Assembly: GCA_023333565.1 (NCBI GenBank)
Contig: JAJKFH010001315.1
Span: 1,860,001-1,924,000, forward strand
Length of the DNA: 64,000 nt
Direction of reading: 5' to 3'
Origin: Puffinus mauretanicus
Taxonomy: Eukaryota > Chordata > Aves > Procellariiformes > Procellariidae
The notes under the pieces are model-generated. The model worked only from the letters and a program-made list of their open reading frames with translations. It ran no database searches and was not told where the DNA came from. How positions within the stretch are numbered: position 1 is the stretch's first letter; every line of letters starts with the position of its first letter. Below, one piece after another: positions 25,701 to 36,454 of the stretch. Both the position numbers and the translations under genes were made by a program.

Positions 25701-27435
25701 GTATTGGTATAATACATGAGGCCGCACAGGTGTATGCTCAAGGAAGAGATGCCTTAGTATGATGGTGATGATTGCTGTAAGCGTCTCTTGCATGGCTTTG
25801 GGTTGCTTCTGAAAAAGTACATTTAAAATCATTGTTAATCTTGAACTGCTTTTTTATATGTTAACTGTGTTTTATAGTCATCCTATTATACAGAGATGGG
25901 AGTAGAAAAATTACTAAGATGACAAGTAGGCAAATCCAGCTGTTAGGTGAAACACCCAGAATAGAAGCAGCATTTCAGTGGAAACGTTTGCACCTTCCAC
26001 AGTCACGCTACTGTTTTTCTTTTTTTACTCCATACCTGCAAAGTATCAGGTATTCAATCTTAATGTGATTTCTAATTACAGCTGAATGTAATTGCCATTT
26101 TTTTGGAGCTTGTTATTAGCGTTCGCATGATTCATTTGCAGAGCTGACTCTGCCAGTGCAACTTGTAGCCAAGAGTTTGGTGACTTCAACTTTGCCAGTG
26201 CAAAGTGCTTTTCTGGGTGCCAGGGTGCCTTGATGTGATGAATGCTTTCCGCTGGCTGGGGGAGAGCATCAATCCCACCAGCTGCTAAAAGTCCCACAGG
26301 AGGAGCCCTTCCTGGTTTAAGGCTTTTTGTGGAAGTAGGGCTAAGAACTGCAATGTATTGTGATGCATTGTGCCCTTACATAACAGGATCTGGCTCCTAA
26401 AGCTGGTCCATTCCTATAGCTTTCTTGCACCTGGAGCACACCTAAGAAACTCACTGTGCCGAGTCTTGCCCAGAACTTCTAGCAGTGTCACCCCAGGTAC
26501 TGTTCATGGGTCATAACCGCCTAGTCTTTTTTTTCCTTTTTTTCCATTCCCCTTCCATTAAAAAAATAAGTGTAGGTTATAAACTATAAACCCAGCCTCT
26601 GACTTGAAATCACCTAAAAGGCTTGAGAAGCAAAATTCTCCAGGGAAGTCTGGGCAGTGCAGCTGGCCTGATTTTGGCCGGGGCCAGAGGTAGAAAGAAG
26701 ATGGACCGATGAGTGGGAAGGACTCCCTGGCACACGCTCTGGGAGGAAGCTGCCTTTGAGCGGGGAGGTCGGAGGCGCCCCGGGGGCAGCGGGGCCGAGG
26801 GGGTTTCCTCGCTCCGCCGAGCCCCCCGCGAGGAGGAGCAGGGCACGCTGAGCGCTGGCTAGAGGGGCAGAGCGAGAAGAGGGAGTCGGGGCAGACAGTT
26901 AAGGAACACACCGTTGTTGGGTTTTTTCTTTGTGTATTTCCACCTCCCCAAATTCGCCTCGCGGTTCTGCCCTCCGTTCTCTCGCCCAGGAGAGCGGGCG
27001 GAGAGGAGCGTGCGTGTGCGGGCCGGGGCCGGGCGGGGCGGCTACCGGGCCGCCCTCCCGCGGCGGAGCTCCGGCCCCCGGCCGGCAGCCGCTTCTCCGG
27101 TGACTTTCGCGCTGCCGCGAAGGCTGTTTGTTTTGCTTTGCGAAGTGCTAATCCGAGAGCTCCTTGGCAGGCGGTTGCTCTCGCTGCTTTATTTGCGCTC
27201 GCCTCACGGTGGCGTTTTAAGCACATAAACAAAGCCCAAGCGAGCGGAGGGGCAAGCGTGTTTGCTAGTTTACCTTTATTAGACTAACAGTTCCGTTAAT
27301 GTTTCGGGTAAATCACAACTGTCTGTTAAAGCGGTTCAGGCACAGGGGACGCGCGATGCACTGCGCCGGTGGAAGGTGTTTTAGTCTCAGCCCGGCGGAG
27401 CCCGGGCGAGGGTCTGTGTCACCCCAGCAGCGCGG

Positions 27436-27444
27436 TCTTACCTG
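27436..27444 (-). promoter_or_regulatory. Strong minus-strand splice donor (candidate exon end 27442)
   Basis: The minus strand reads CAG/GTAAGA, almost the consensus donor, with the last exon base at 27442. With the second donor at 27675 it suggests alternative first exons of a leftward transcript that starts in CpG island A. The exon start cannot be placed. Confidence 0.35.
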
Positions 27445-27668
27445 GGGCTGTGTTTTTCCCCTCCCTGTCTCTCTCCTCCCCCAGCCCCCCAGGAGAAGTT
27501 TACAAAGAACGTGACTGAAAGCGTAAAGCCGCAGATGCCGACATTAAACTCCGGCTTGCTTTGCGTGTAACGATCTGAGACACAGCCCCGAGCCGCCGCC
27601 CTCATTAGTACAGAAGCATGCCCCTGGGACCTGGGTTACCCGGCGAGAATAAACACAATATAGAGTCA

Positions 27669-27678
27669 TCTTACCTCC
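27669..27678 (-). promoter_or_regulatory. Strong minus-strand splice donor (candidate exon end 27675)
   Basis: The minus strand reads GGAG/GTAAGA, with the last exon base at 27675. The preceding sequence is very GC-rich, as expected for a first exon in a CpG island. The leftward transcript would run into the AT-rich flank below 26.6 kb. Confidence 0.38.
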
Positions 27679-27990
27679 GAGCCGGGAGAGCCACGGTAGA
27701 GGCAGGAGAGGGAAAAGCGTGCCTCTCCTCCATCCCAGCCCGGCCGCTCTGCCGCGGGGCTCCGGCCGCGCTGCCGCCGCCCGCCCAGCCGGGCTCCGCG
27801 CCCCGGCCCGCTCCCCCCGCCCCCCGGCAGGCAGTCCCCAAACTCAGCCCAGCACAAATCCAGAAGTCGGGGGCAGCGTTTCGAGTCAATCCGTGCCGGT
27901 GCAAATCCCCCAGGGCTTCTCTCCGCCAGAGCGTGGAACAAAATTGCCGGTTACCCTGAGTTTTTGTCAGGCTTTATTGGCAATCGAGGA

Positions 27991-28000
27991 GCAGGTAAGG
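27991..28000 (+). promoter_or_regulatory. Strong plus-strand splice donor (candidate exon end 27994)
   Basis: The plus strand reads GCAG/GTAAGG just beyond the edge of CpG island A, with the last exon base at 27994. It is a good candidate for the end of a rightward first exon and is followed by a plausible internal exon at 28609-28669. Confidence 0.4.
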
Positions 28001-28608
28001 CGGCTGCTGGCTGCCAGCGATTCCCGTTGCACTTGCAGAGAGCAGCAGAAGCCGGTGGAAGTGGGAGTGTGGTCTGCTCTTCATTAGGGAGGGGGGAACG
28101 GACCCTGGAGGTGATGCAGTGAAACACTTCTACTTCCTTGCATTGTGTTTGGTACAGATGACGGGCGCTCTCCTTTTATAACATTCACTCCAAGCATTCT
28201 CAAACCCAACTGGAATAAGTTCCGATCCTCCCCTTTAGTTTACATTGGGGTTGTCAAAGGATTAAATAAATGAAACTTTATTTGACCGTGGAGTTCACAG
28301 ACCCTGGGATCCCCGCACGCTCTGGCCTTATTCTAATTCTATAGCGGTAATTACCCTTCGTTTCTTTAAGTGCAATAGATTTATTGCCTTAGAGACTATG
28401 CACAGTTTGATTGAATTATTCATTTTTTTTCTTTGGTGTAGACTGCATCTGGGGACTGATGTGACGTGTAGATTTTTTTTTTTTTTCAGGAACAAAGGGA
28501 ATGTGGAAATGAAAGAGAGAGGGAGAGAGAGGCTGGCAGATGTGATGAGATGCGGTGAAGGTGTATCCAGCTTGGCACTCCCACTCCTCTCTTCTCCTCT
28601 CATTGCAG

Positions 28609-28669
28609 CCCTGGGTGACTCTCAGGCTAACACAAACAGCTTTTCTTCCGCAGCCTGCCCTCTGTCACT
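28609..28669 (+). other. Candidate plus-strand internal exon, 61 bases
   Basis: A long pyrimidine tract ending in CATTGCAG (ending 28608) forms a strong acceptor. The interval ends at CACT/GTAAGT, whose intron half is consensus. A second acceptor match (TTCTTCCGCAG, ending 28653) lies inside and would leave a 16-base microexon. It sits about 600 bases after the donor at 27994, so the two could form consecutive untranslated exons of a rightward transcript. No conserved peptide is recognised. Confidence 0.33.
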
Positions 28670-28854
28670 GTAAGTACAACAGCCTTCTCTTATCAGCATG
28701 CAAATTCCAGCCACTCACTACCTTAGCCTGGTGTTTGCACTTTAGATTTACAGTGGGGACCTTTAAAATGAACTTTCCGAGACAGGAAGGGGTTTTCATG
28801 TCAAACTTGCTTTTATTTTCTTTGTAAAAGTTTATGTGGTTTTTCCAGTCGTGT

Positions 28855-28902
28855 CCCCCCCCCCCCTTTTTTTTTTTTGAACGGGGGGGTGGGTGGAGTG
28901 GG
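28855..28902. repeat. C12-T12 tract followed by G-rich segment
   Basis: Twelve C, then twelve T, are followed after GAAC by G7 and further G runs. The C and G runs can pair as a foldback, and the G-rich part could form a quadruplex. Such sequence is prone to polymerase slippage and assembly error. Confidence 0.75.
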
Positions 28903-29209
28903 GAGATTGTTGCTGCGGCTTTTTGCTTCACTATCAAGATGATGCACAGTTTCAAATGAAATTAAAATCTGCTTGGTCCTCTTTCCGCCAGGACAGTACA
29001 TTGTGTTGGCAGATGACGCTGTAAGGAATTCAGAGTTTTTGTTTTCAGTCAGATCTTTAGCTTTGGGCGTTATAAAATGCAAACGTCCCCTAAATTTTGA
29101 GGAGATCGCCAGAGGTTCTTGTTCTAGGGGAACTCGTATCAGCTGATGGGTTTGCTTATAAAGAAACGTGCAGTAATATGCTTCTATCTAGTCTAACAAA
29201 ACTTTCTCC

Positions 29210-29384
29210 CAATCGGATGATCAGGCTTTAACTTCTTTTCCTTTAGCTTGCGCTCAGATGCTGTTGATTATTTTGCAAAAGTTTCTCTGAACATCTTTAA
29301 CAAGCCTATAAAAAGTCTTCATTGTCGGAGAGTGTCAGCAGAGGGAATTTATAAATATGCCTGTTAATTGTCCAGCATTAATTG
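29210..29384 (+). promoter_or_regulatory. Candidate TATA promoter with CCAAT box and twin TTAATTG sites
   Basis: A CCAATCGG element (about 29212) is followed 90 bases later by TATAAAAAG at 29307-29315. This would place a start site near 29338. Two TTAATTG homeodomain-type sites, at 29364-29370 and 29378-29384, fall just after that point. The first clear plus-strand donor, a perfect CAG/GTAAGT, comes at 29625/29626, giving a plausible first exon of about 290 bases. The assignment rests on motif order only. Confidence 0.38.
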
Positions 29385-29625
29385 GGGAGAGAGGGGAGTT
29401 CAGAACTGGGTGAATGACTTTTAAGGTGGAATTTCTTGCCCTTTGAATCAAAACTTCTGAGGCTGTTTCACCAACTCCACAGGAGTTGGAGGTTTGCTTA
29501 TCATGTTAAAGATGCGGTATGTAAAACTTAACACACGGACAGGTTGCTTCGCTTGTTGAATATTACTTTACTTTAACGCACTTAATGAGAGAGACGGGGC
29601 AAAACGCGATGACAGCCGTGAGCAG
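29338..29625 (+). other. Candidate first exon ending at a perfect splice donor
   Basis: The right end is a perfect CAG/GTAAGT donor (last exon base 29625). The left end is only a prediction from the TATA box at 29307. The interval has no open frame worth reporting, so it would be a 5' UTR or lncRNA exon. It could equally be an internal exon whose acceptor I cannot place. Confidence 0.3.
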
Positions 29626-31313
29626 GTAAGTGCCCCGACGTGAACCGAGCGCCTCCGCTCCCTTCCCTCCGCAAGGACCCACAGCAGCTCAGCATCCCTC
29701 CGCAACAGCTGCCTGCGCGGGCTGCTCTGGCTGGTTTTAGCCTTCATGAAGCAAAAGCAAGGGAAGTAATTTAAAACGCGGTCTCTAAACGTATGGTAAC
29801 GCTAAAAGTAAAAGCGTTTTCTTGTTTCCCGGCACGTGTGTACGTATCTACGCGGCGGGTGTTCACTTATGCAAACAAAGAGGGAACCACAATTATTCCT
29901 GTGCAGCACACATACACGCACATTTGCATACAATGCCCAAGGAGTCCTCTTCTTCTACCGCGGCGAAGTTGTAGCTCTCTGGCACTGCGTGTGACATCTG
30001 TAACTTAATTGATCGCACAGGGGAAGCAACAAGCTGGGGAGCAGCGCTTGCGCTGCGCTGGGAAGGTGGCCGCATCCCTGCGCTGTCCTGCCCCAGCCCT
30101 GTCACTCCGTGCACAGGATTTTCGGGAGTGCGGCGAGATGCTCCCTCGATTTGGAGCTAGGTGGGCGGTTAGATTTATCTGATGCCTTAATTATCTCTTG
30201 TCCCATTACCGCCTGGTACTTAACAAGGAGGACGCTACATTTGAGGAGTGGGTTTTTTTTTTTTTTTTCTTTTCTTCTGTTTATTTCTTGAAAGAAAAAA
30301 ACTTCCAGTAACAAATCTATGGGGTTGCCAACTCGGGCAGGATAGTTCGTCCTTGCATTCTGATTACATCTCTCTTCTCACAGAGCTCATTCTTTTGCGC
30401 GCCAAAGCTACTAGCGATGCAAAAAGTCAAGGTGTTTCCTTTACTTGCAGCAGGTTTAAATGTGTTACAAGGAAGGTGTTAGTGACCAATCACGGGAATG
30501 CTTATAATTAAAGATTAAAAAGGACATAGCAATATCTGGAAAGGCAGCTATTTCCTGTTGTTGAATCCATAGCCCAGATAACTGCAGCAAGGTGAATACT
30601 TTGAATTAGCTGAACGCAGGTGAATACAAACTCAGTATTCACAATCTTACAATTTACGCCCTGTCTCCGAATCTCAGTTTTTTAGTATCTTTTATTAAAA
30701 TTGAAAGAATGCATGGAAATTAGCTGCTATGCCCTCAGACAGCTAACTTGATGATAAAGCTGTACTAGATAAATGTAAAGTTCTGTTTCAAGGTGTTTGC
30801 TGCTTGCCGACTAGGACTTGATTGCTCCTTTTATTGTAGGGGAATTGCCAAAAATATTGTATAAAATAGGTCCGCTATTCTAAGGGGTTCTGACTTAAAT
30901 CTCATTTTCCCTGGACTCGACTCGAGAGGGACTATAGTACCTCGGATAGCAAGGTAGAGGATGCAATGTGCACGACTCCAGTAGTGTGTTGAGTTTTACA
31001 GCTTGTTAACAAAATGAAATAGAGCCAGATTAGATCCGTCCTGTGCCATCAAGTTAATGCTCAATTTTCATCACGTCCTTATGAAGCAAGGTTCATTCGC
31101 AGTGGGGCTGAGTACGCTGCTGGGTCTAACCTATTCCGCAAATTTCTATTTGAGAGAGGAGGAAAGTGAAATCAGGCTCTCTCCTCGTCTTTTTGGCCTC
31201 TATAAGTTATGAAGCTATTTTAAAATTAAAAAGTTTCTCTGTTACTAACTGTTCCAGGCGCCTTCTGGAAAATGGGGAGAAAGTGCCAAAAATACAGAGA
31301 TGAATCAACAACT

Positions 31314-31331
31314 TCTCTCTCTCTCTCTCTC
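31314..31331. repeat. (CT)n microsatellite
   Basis: There are about eight to nine CT units in perfect tandem array. Confidence 0.85.
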
Positions 31332-32019
31332 ATTTTGTGGGCTTGAGGTTGCTTTCCGCACTCCCATCTTAACAACAGTTTAGCCTAGGTGTGAATAATA
31401 TCAAAAGAGGGAGATGTTAGCTTTGCAGCGCTGTTTGCCCACCTGATCTGCGGGCCCCTGACAGTTTGAAAGACTCTTTTATGTTTACCTTTGGAATGTA
31501 AAAATACAGCAGAGAGACTTTCTTGGGTTTGCAGTACTCTGTGCCACTGGTTGATTTTTCTCCTCAGCTCCTTATAGTTTTTCCTTCCTTCTCCCAGATT
31601 CGCGTTCGTCGTCCCCCCAATTAGCATTTCCAAGGGAGCGTGAGTTCCTAAATTGGTATTCAAGCTGATATTCAAGTCCCTATCTGTTGCCTTTTGGTAG
31701 GCAGAAAGAGAGATATTTATATATTGCCGCTGCTAAAATCTCTCGTCGTCGCCACGAGAATCCCAACTTCAGCTCGAGTCCGTCCTAAATCAGTTTTTCT
31801 TCTCCGGTCATACCTGTCTTTCCCTTTTAACTCTGCTCACGTTTTACCTTTCTGTTGAACGCATCACCAAATAGTTTGCGGACTCTGAGTGCCTTCTCCT
31901 TCCTCCTCTCCCCTGGGTCCCTGTAGCTGGACTCCCAGCTTTAGTGTAATTTATACGTGACGTTTCATCTGGTTTTTACCCGACCGGGCTGTGGGATCGG
32001 GCTCCTCAGAGCCCCATTT

Positions 32020-32400
32020 ATCAGCTGTCAGAGAGCGCTTGCTGAGCGCTTTCCTCCTCGTCCCCGCTTCCCCACCAGCCCTTCCCAGGTCCTGCAGACC
32101 GTCTCTCTCCTGCTTCCCCCCCTTCCTTCTCCTTCCCTTTTTTTTTCTTGTCTTTTTTTTTTCCCCCTAATTTGCGAGAGCAGGAGCCCGGGAGGACTTT
32201 TTTGGCGTGTGCCTCCCCACGCACCCCCCGGGAAGCGCCGTGCCGGGCAGGGGGGGGCCGGCGTGCGGCCCGCCGCTCCCCCCGCGCAGCCCCGGCCCCG
32301 CGCGGCGGCTCCCCCGGGACCCCCCCGCTCCCCCTCCTCCTTTTCCGGCCCCCGCCCCGCCCTCGCACCCCCTCCCCGGCAACTTTCTAGTACCTTGCCT
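32020..32400. promoter_or_regulatory. CpG island B
   Basis: The DNA is extremely GC-rich (peak about 32215-32375), with long C runs and many CpG. Overlapping open frames on both strands (up to 167 codons) are proline-, arginine- and glycine-rich and read as compositional artefacts. The island is preceded by pyrimidine-rich sequence and followed by an acceptor-like site ending 32549. Confidence 0.72.
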
Positions 32401-32521
32401 CACCACTCCGGGCAATCAGTGGTCATTAGAGGAGAGAGGTTTAAGGTTTCATGTGTCTAATAGCAACGTGAGCGGTGATAGCTTCTCGGGGATGCGGCTG
32501 GCAGCCCGGGGTGATTTCACT

Positions 32522-32549
32522 TTCTGTTTTGTGCTCACTTTCTCCGCAG
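32522..32549 (+). promoter_or_regulatory. Splice-acceptor-like site after CpG island B
   Basis: A pyrimidine-rich run ending in TCTCCGCAG fits a strong acceptor with the exon beginning at 32550. Other acceptor-like sites follow (ending 32574 and 32807). The only downstream donor that I see is GAG/GTAACC at 33125, which is weak, so no exon is called. Confidence 0.22.
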
Positions 32550-32577
32550 TTGTTGCTTTCCCCGCTCGCTCTCAGGC

Positions 32578-32618
32578 TCCCTCTCTCTCTCTTCCCCTCT
32601 CCCTCTCCCTCTCCCTCT
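32578..32618. repeat. Pyrimidine-rich (CT / CTCCCT)n tract
   Basis: A CT dinucleotide run passes into repeated CTCCCT units. The purine/pyrimidine strand asymmetry could allow triplex formation. It is common near vertebrate promoters. Confidence 0.8.
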
Positions 32619-32935
32619 GTGTTGTCTCATCTTGCCTGTGCTGTCTGGGCGGGGGAGCCCTGCCTCCTCCTGCCTGCCTCAGATCAATGCCCTGGCCACT
32701 CACTTTCTGATGTTGCACGACGGGAAATGCTTTGAATACTTACGACATGGCCGCTCACATTGATTGCCAAGATTGACAGCAGTAACCATCGCCTTCACTT
32801 GTTTCAGGAGGGAAAAAAAAATAATAATAATGAACCTGATTGTAACCAAATCTCCAGGCAACCCATCCGCAAACTTCTAACGATCGGGATCCTGCACATC
32901 CATGGCCCGGAGAAACACCAGCAGACTCTAGCTCA

Positions 32936-32959
32936 TTTATTTTATTTTATTTTATTTTA
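32936..32959. repeat. (TTTTA)n microsatellite
   Basis: There are about five tandem copies of the pentamer TTTTA/TTTAT. Confidence 0.85.
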
Positions 32960-33009
32960 CCGAATTTCCACCCATTTATTCCTCTTTCTTTCTCCCCTTT
33001 CACCTCCTT

Positions 33010-33043
33010 CCCTCTTCTTTTTTTTTTCTTTTTTTTTTTTTTT
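33010..33043. repeat. T-rich low-complexity tract
   Basis: T runs are interrupted by single C residues (CTTCTTTTTTTTTCTTT...). Confidence 0.8.
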
Positions 33044-34218
33044 AATGAAAATTACCGAAGCGCGTTGCAAAAAAAAAAAAAAGGAGACTCTCCCAGTGCT
33101 TTGTGCCACACTGGATCCCGAGGAGGTAACCGGGAAAAACCAGCCCTATTGTGTTGTATACCTGTTGTTTGCTGTGGTGTGTAGTGCTGCGTGGCTTGGT
33201 GGCGGTGGTGGCGGCTTAATGGGTTTTCGCTGGATTTATGTCGCTTTGCAGGAGAGAATCCGGTTCCCCCCGCGCTGTCTTTAATGGGTTGTTAGTTGCA
33301 ATTGAGGGAAGCAGCAGCGTCCGGAGGTAGATCTGTTGTTTAGCTTTTAACATTGCTGAATTCACCCCTTCCCCCCGCCTCCCCCTGCACGATTATTTAC
33401 TTTTATACCACGAGGGTGGTGTTGTGTTTTTGGTGGGTTTTTTTTTTTTTTTAGGGAGAAGTAGTTGTAGTCTCGTCCCCGTGCGAGTTTCCGGGGCTGT
33501 TTGAATCCCGAGGTTTCCGAGACGTTAAGGGACCCCAGTACCTTGAAATCACAACACTTTCTCATCCTTCCCGAGTAGAGTTTATTTTAAAATGTAGTGA
33601 CAGATCAGCGCTGTATTTTAAGATCACCCACGGCAGGCGAACACATGGTGCTGGGAAGAGATTGCACGTAAGGAACTAACACGAGAGGGAGAAAGAGAGG
33701 GAGAGGAAAAATAAAATCCGAAATAAATCTTTGCGAGCAGAGCGCTGCTGTCATTACTCCGAAGTGCTCGCGTGGGTTTCTCTTCTCGGATAGCCCCCAA
33801 GGACACGGGATGGAGAAGGGCGAAGGGAGTTTAGCGGTGCTTTTAAATTCTCCGTTAAGTTTGAGGTGGGTAACTGCTTTGAAGTTCGCCACAAATGAGT
33901 GCTACCCACGGCGCGTGGAACGATACAAAGCTGCTGAGTGGGGGTGGTAGTGTCGGTTCCGGCCACAGCGGGGCACTGTCCCGAGGATTTGCAGCGCTGC
34001 GGCGGCGCCTTATCTCTCCGAGCAGAGGGTTTGGATAAAGTTATACTGAAAACTTTAAAATTGATATCGCACCCTAATTTGTGATACAGAAGGAGGGGGG
34101 AAGAAAGCAGTCCATCATCAGAGAGCTCTGTTTACACCCGGGGAAGGGGAGATGTGTGCCGCTTTGTGGCAACATTCGACTTGGGATTTCTTGCTGCCTT
34201 AGCTCTTTGCCGGAGGTC

Positions 34219-34226
34219 ATGCAAAT
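34219..34226 (+). promoter_or_regulatory. Octamer motif inside a nuclear-receptor-type inverted repeat
   Basis: A perfect ATGCAAAT octamer (POU-factor type) is flanked by AGGTCA at 34214-34219 and by CGACCT at 34227-34232, which reads AGGTCG on the other strand. Nearby AT-rich homeodomain-type words continue to about 34330. This is suggestive of an enhancer but unproven. Confidence 0.3.
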
Positions 34227-34395
34227 CGACCTTAAAAGAATGCATAAGCCATAAATTAAAATAAACCCTTAGCCAGAGGCTGATCCATAAGTAGACAATA
34301 CCTAACCTGGACAAAACGGCTTCCTTTGCGAGCTGAAAAAAAGAATAGTGCCTAAACTAAATGCAAAGTAAGTTTTCAGGAAGTATTTCAGTTAC

Positions 34396-34450
<55 letters not shown>

Positions 34451-34451
34451 T
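34396..34451. repeat. (ATT)n trinucleotide microsatellite
   Basis: About 18 perfect tandem ATT units lie inside the CpG-rich domain. The uninterrupted array is likely length-polymorphic. Confidence 0.95.
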
Positions 34452-34740
34452 TAAAATAAAATAGGGGCAGTTGCAACAAGCTAGTGCAGCTGTTTACAGA
34501 CGGTGCCGTGGGGTACGAGTAAGGCAAGGTGTGTCTGGTGAAGAGCTGGTTCTTTTCCTGGCTTTCACTACCTTCGAAGCTGTTTGGGTTTTTTGATTGG
34601 GGATAAGAAGCCTCTTTAACCGTATGAGCAATTTAATGTTTTACCTCGGATAATGCTGAAGAGTTTATGAACAAATCTGAGCTGCCTGCAAATGTCACAT
34701 GCGCGCACACAAGCTGTGTCTGTATATAATAGTCTCGGGG

Positions 34741-34760
34741 CTTGTTTTTTTTTCCCGCAG
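34741..34760 (+). promoter_or_regulatory. Splice-acceptor-like site before CpG island C
   Basis: A T-rich run ending in CCCGCAG is an excellent acceptor match with exon start 34761. No strong plus-strand donor follows in the next 300 bases (CAG/GTACTT near 34983 is weak), so the exon is not defined. Confidence 0.22.
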
Positions 34761-34829
34761 TTTTTGACAATTGTTCCATTCATGATCCTGAAAGGAATCA
34801 TCAGTGGGAGCTAATGAGTGTGCTCTGCG

Positions 34830-35190
34830 GCTTGCCCTGCTCCGGGGAGGAGCGGGCACCGGCGCTGCCGCCGAGCCCGCTCGTGTAATGCATGCACGCG
34901 TGTACCGGCGGCGGGGTGGCCCCTGCGCGAGCGCGACCGCGTGTAGATACGTGAGAGAGAACATATAGGCGTGATGTGAGCAGGTACTTCCACGCGTGCG
35001 TTAATAACTGAGCTGCCAGAGAGCCGCTCCTCCGCCGAGCGAGCTCCCCCGCTCCTTCCCGAGCCGTGCCGAGCCGTGCCGGGCGGCCACCCCTGCGCGG
35101 CAGGGCTGGGGGCTCCACCGAGCCGGGCCCGGAGGTCAATCGGAGGCGCTGGTCCTATCGATCGGGCCGCCTCACCGTGGTGTTCGGCGG
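34830..35190. promoter_or_regulatory. CpG island C
   Basis: This is CpG-dense sequence. It includes a tandem pair of the 10-mer GAGCCGTGCC at 35061-35080 and a CTATCGATCGGGCCGCC segment near 35155. Minus-strand open frames here (up to 112 codons) lack domain content. Confidence 0.68.
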
Positions 35191-36454
35191 CTTTTTGTTT
35201 TTAAAGGACGGGAAGGAGCGAAAGTGGCAACGTGGAAAGACAATTAGTGTTGTGTCTGAGTGGCGGGGGGGCTGCGGGGAAAGTCAGCCTGGTGGGAGCC
35301 TGGGGACGGCAGATTAGTTCTGTCCTAGGGGTGGTTCCCAAAAACATAGACGGTGAAACTTTCTGTGATAAAGTAATATATCTTCGCCTGCTGTTTGGAG
35401 ATAACGTATATGTTTATTAAGCTAATTTAAATAGCCTTCGGCACACGAGCGGCACTTTGTTCCTACTGTTTTCTTTTACCCTCATTTTAACATTTTTGGT
35501 ATTTCCATCTTCGGTGCTGATCGTGAGGGCAGAAGGGCAGTTTTATCCAGTCCCCGGACAGGGTTTGAAGTCCAAAAATTAACGAATTTCCCTTTCTGTA
35601 TTCGTGTAATGGAGTAATTTTGAAACCTGTTTTGAGACTTCGACTTGACTTGACTTGTTTTATTGACGTGCTTGTGCCCACTCATTTAATTAAGCCATTA
35701 TACCATAAAGTAAATAATAAGAATGAATGTGAGATATGTGCATGCAGTCTGCCATTACATACAAATATTTCCCTGGAAAAGACGCTTTAAAAAACTTTTT
35801 TCAGCACACCATGGTTCTTTGGCAAGATCTTATTGCAGGTTTTTGTTCTGAGCCAGGATATTTCGCATGTTTCTGTGCTCACGACGTTGTATGTGCACTA
35901 CACTCGGAATATAACCACCAAGCGTACCTAGCAGCTCATTCTAGCAAAACTAAGAAATAATCTATTTATAGTGAGTACATTTAAAAGAAAATAATGAGGT
36001 CATTTGGAGTATGCTGCAGTTTGAAGTAGCTCGACACCTGGCAGAAACTACGCGTTTTCTTCAGACTCTGCACTATCCATAACTTTTCCTTATAATACAT
36101 TCTTGTGTTAAGTGAGAAAGGCTGTTTGTAAAACAATCCCCTGGCTGGTTCCAGTGTTGGGTGAAGCTGATCCTGTAATGGCATTTTGTTTTGAACAGTT
36201 GCTGTAGTTGAAGTTCCCTCATAAGGTAAGGTGGCACTGGGTCTGAAAGGAGGTCCAAATGCCACATTTATAATTAGACTGCCAATTCAGCACATTGTAT
36301 CTATTGCTATACAGGGATATACTGCTGTGTCTGGTCTCTCAATAGACTGTATTCAGAATTAGCCAATTCAACTGCTTAAACTTTGGAGTCAAATTTAGAA
36401 TAGGCAATGAGAGAAGGAAAGAAAGAAAACAATAATGCTTTCTTTTTTCCTCAG

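Larger units (their letters stand above)
21691..26600. other. AT-rich unique sequence, no gene recognised
   Basis: No gene is recognised. It contains a G-rich tract at 25262-25283 and a perfect hairpin at 25683-25700. Base composition becomes gradually more GC-rich after about 26.2 kb, approaching the CpG domain. Confidence 0.55.
26740..27910. promoter_or_regulatory. CpG island A with divergent donor sites
   Basis: This segment is very GC-rich and dense in CpG (for example 26760-26830, 26990-27120 and 27740-27840). Open frames on both strands of up to 224 codons are explained by the lack of stop codons in GC-rich DNA and show no domain. Strong splice donors point left on the minus strand at 27442 and 27675 and right on the plus strand at 27994. 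A bidirectional promoter within or beside the island is the simplest reading. Confidence 0.75.

Noticed and set aside
26558..27232. 224-codon minus-strand open frame
   Set aside because: It is explained by GC-rich composition of CpG island A. It has no recognisable domain, and overlapping open frames occur on the opposite strand.
31957..32710. Two 167-codon plus-strand open frames and minus-strand frames
   Set aside because: They are low-complexity products of CpG island B and pyrimidine-rich flanks, with no family resemblance.
32760..33284. 174-codon plus-strand open frame
   Set aside because: The frame runs through poly(A), (TTTTA)n and T-rich tracts, giving poly-Asn, poly-Phe and poly-Lys segments. 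This is not a credible protein.
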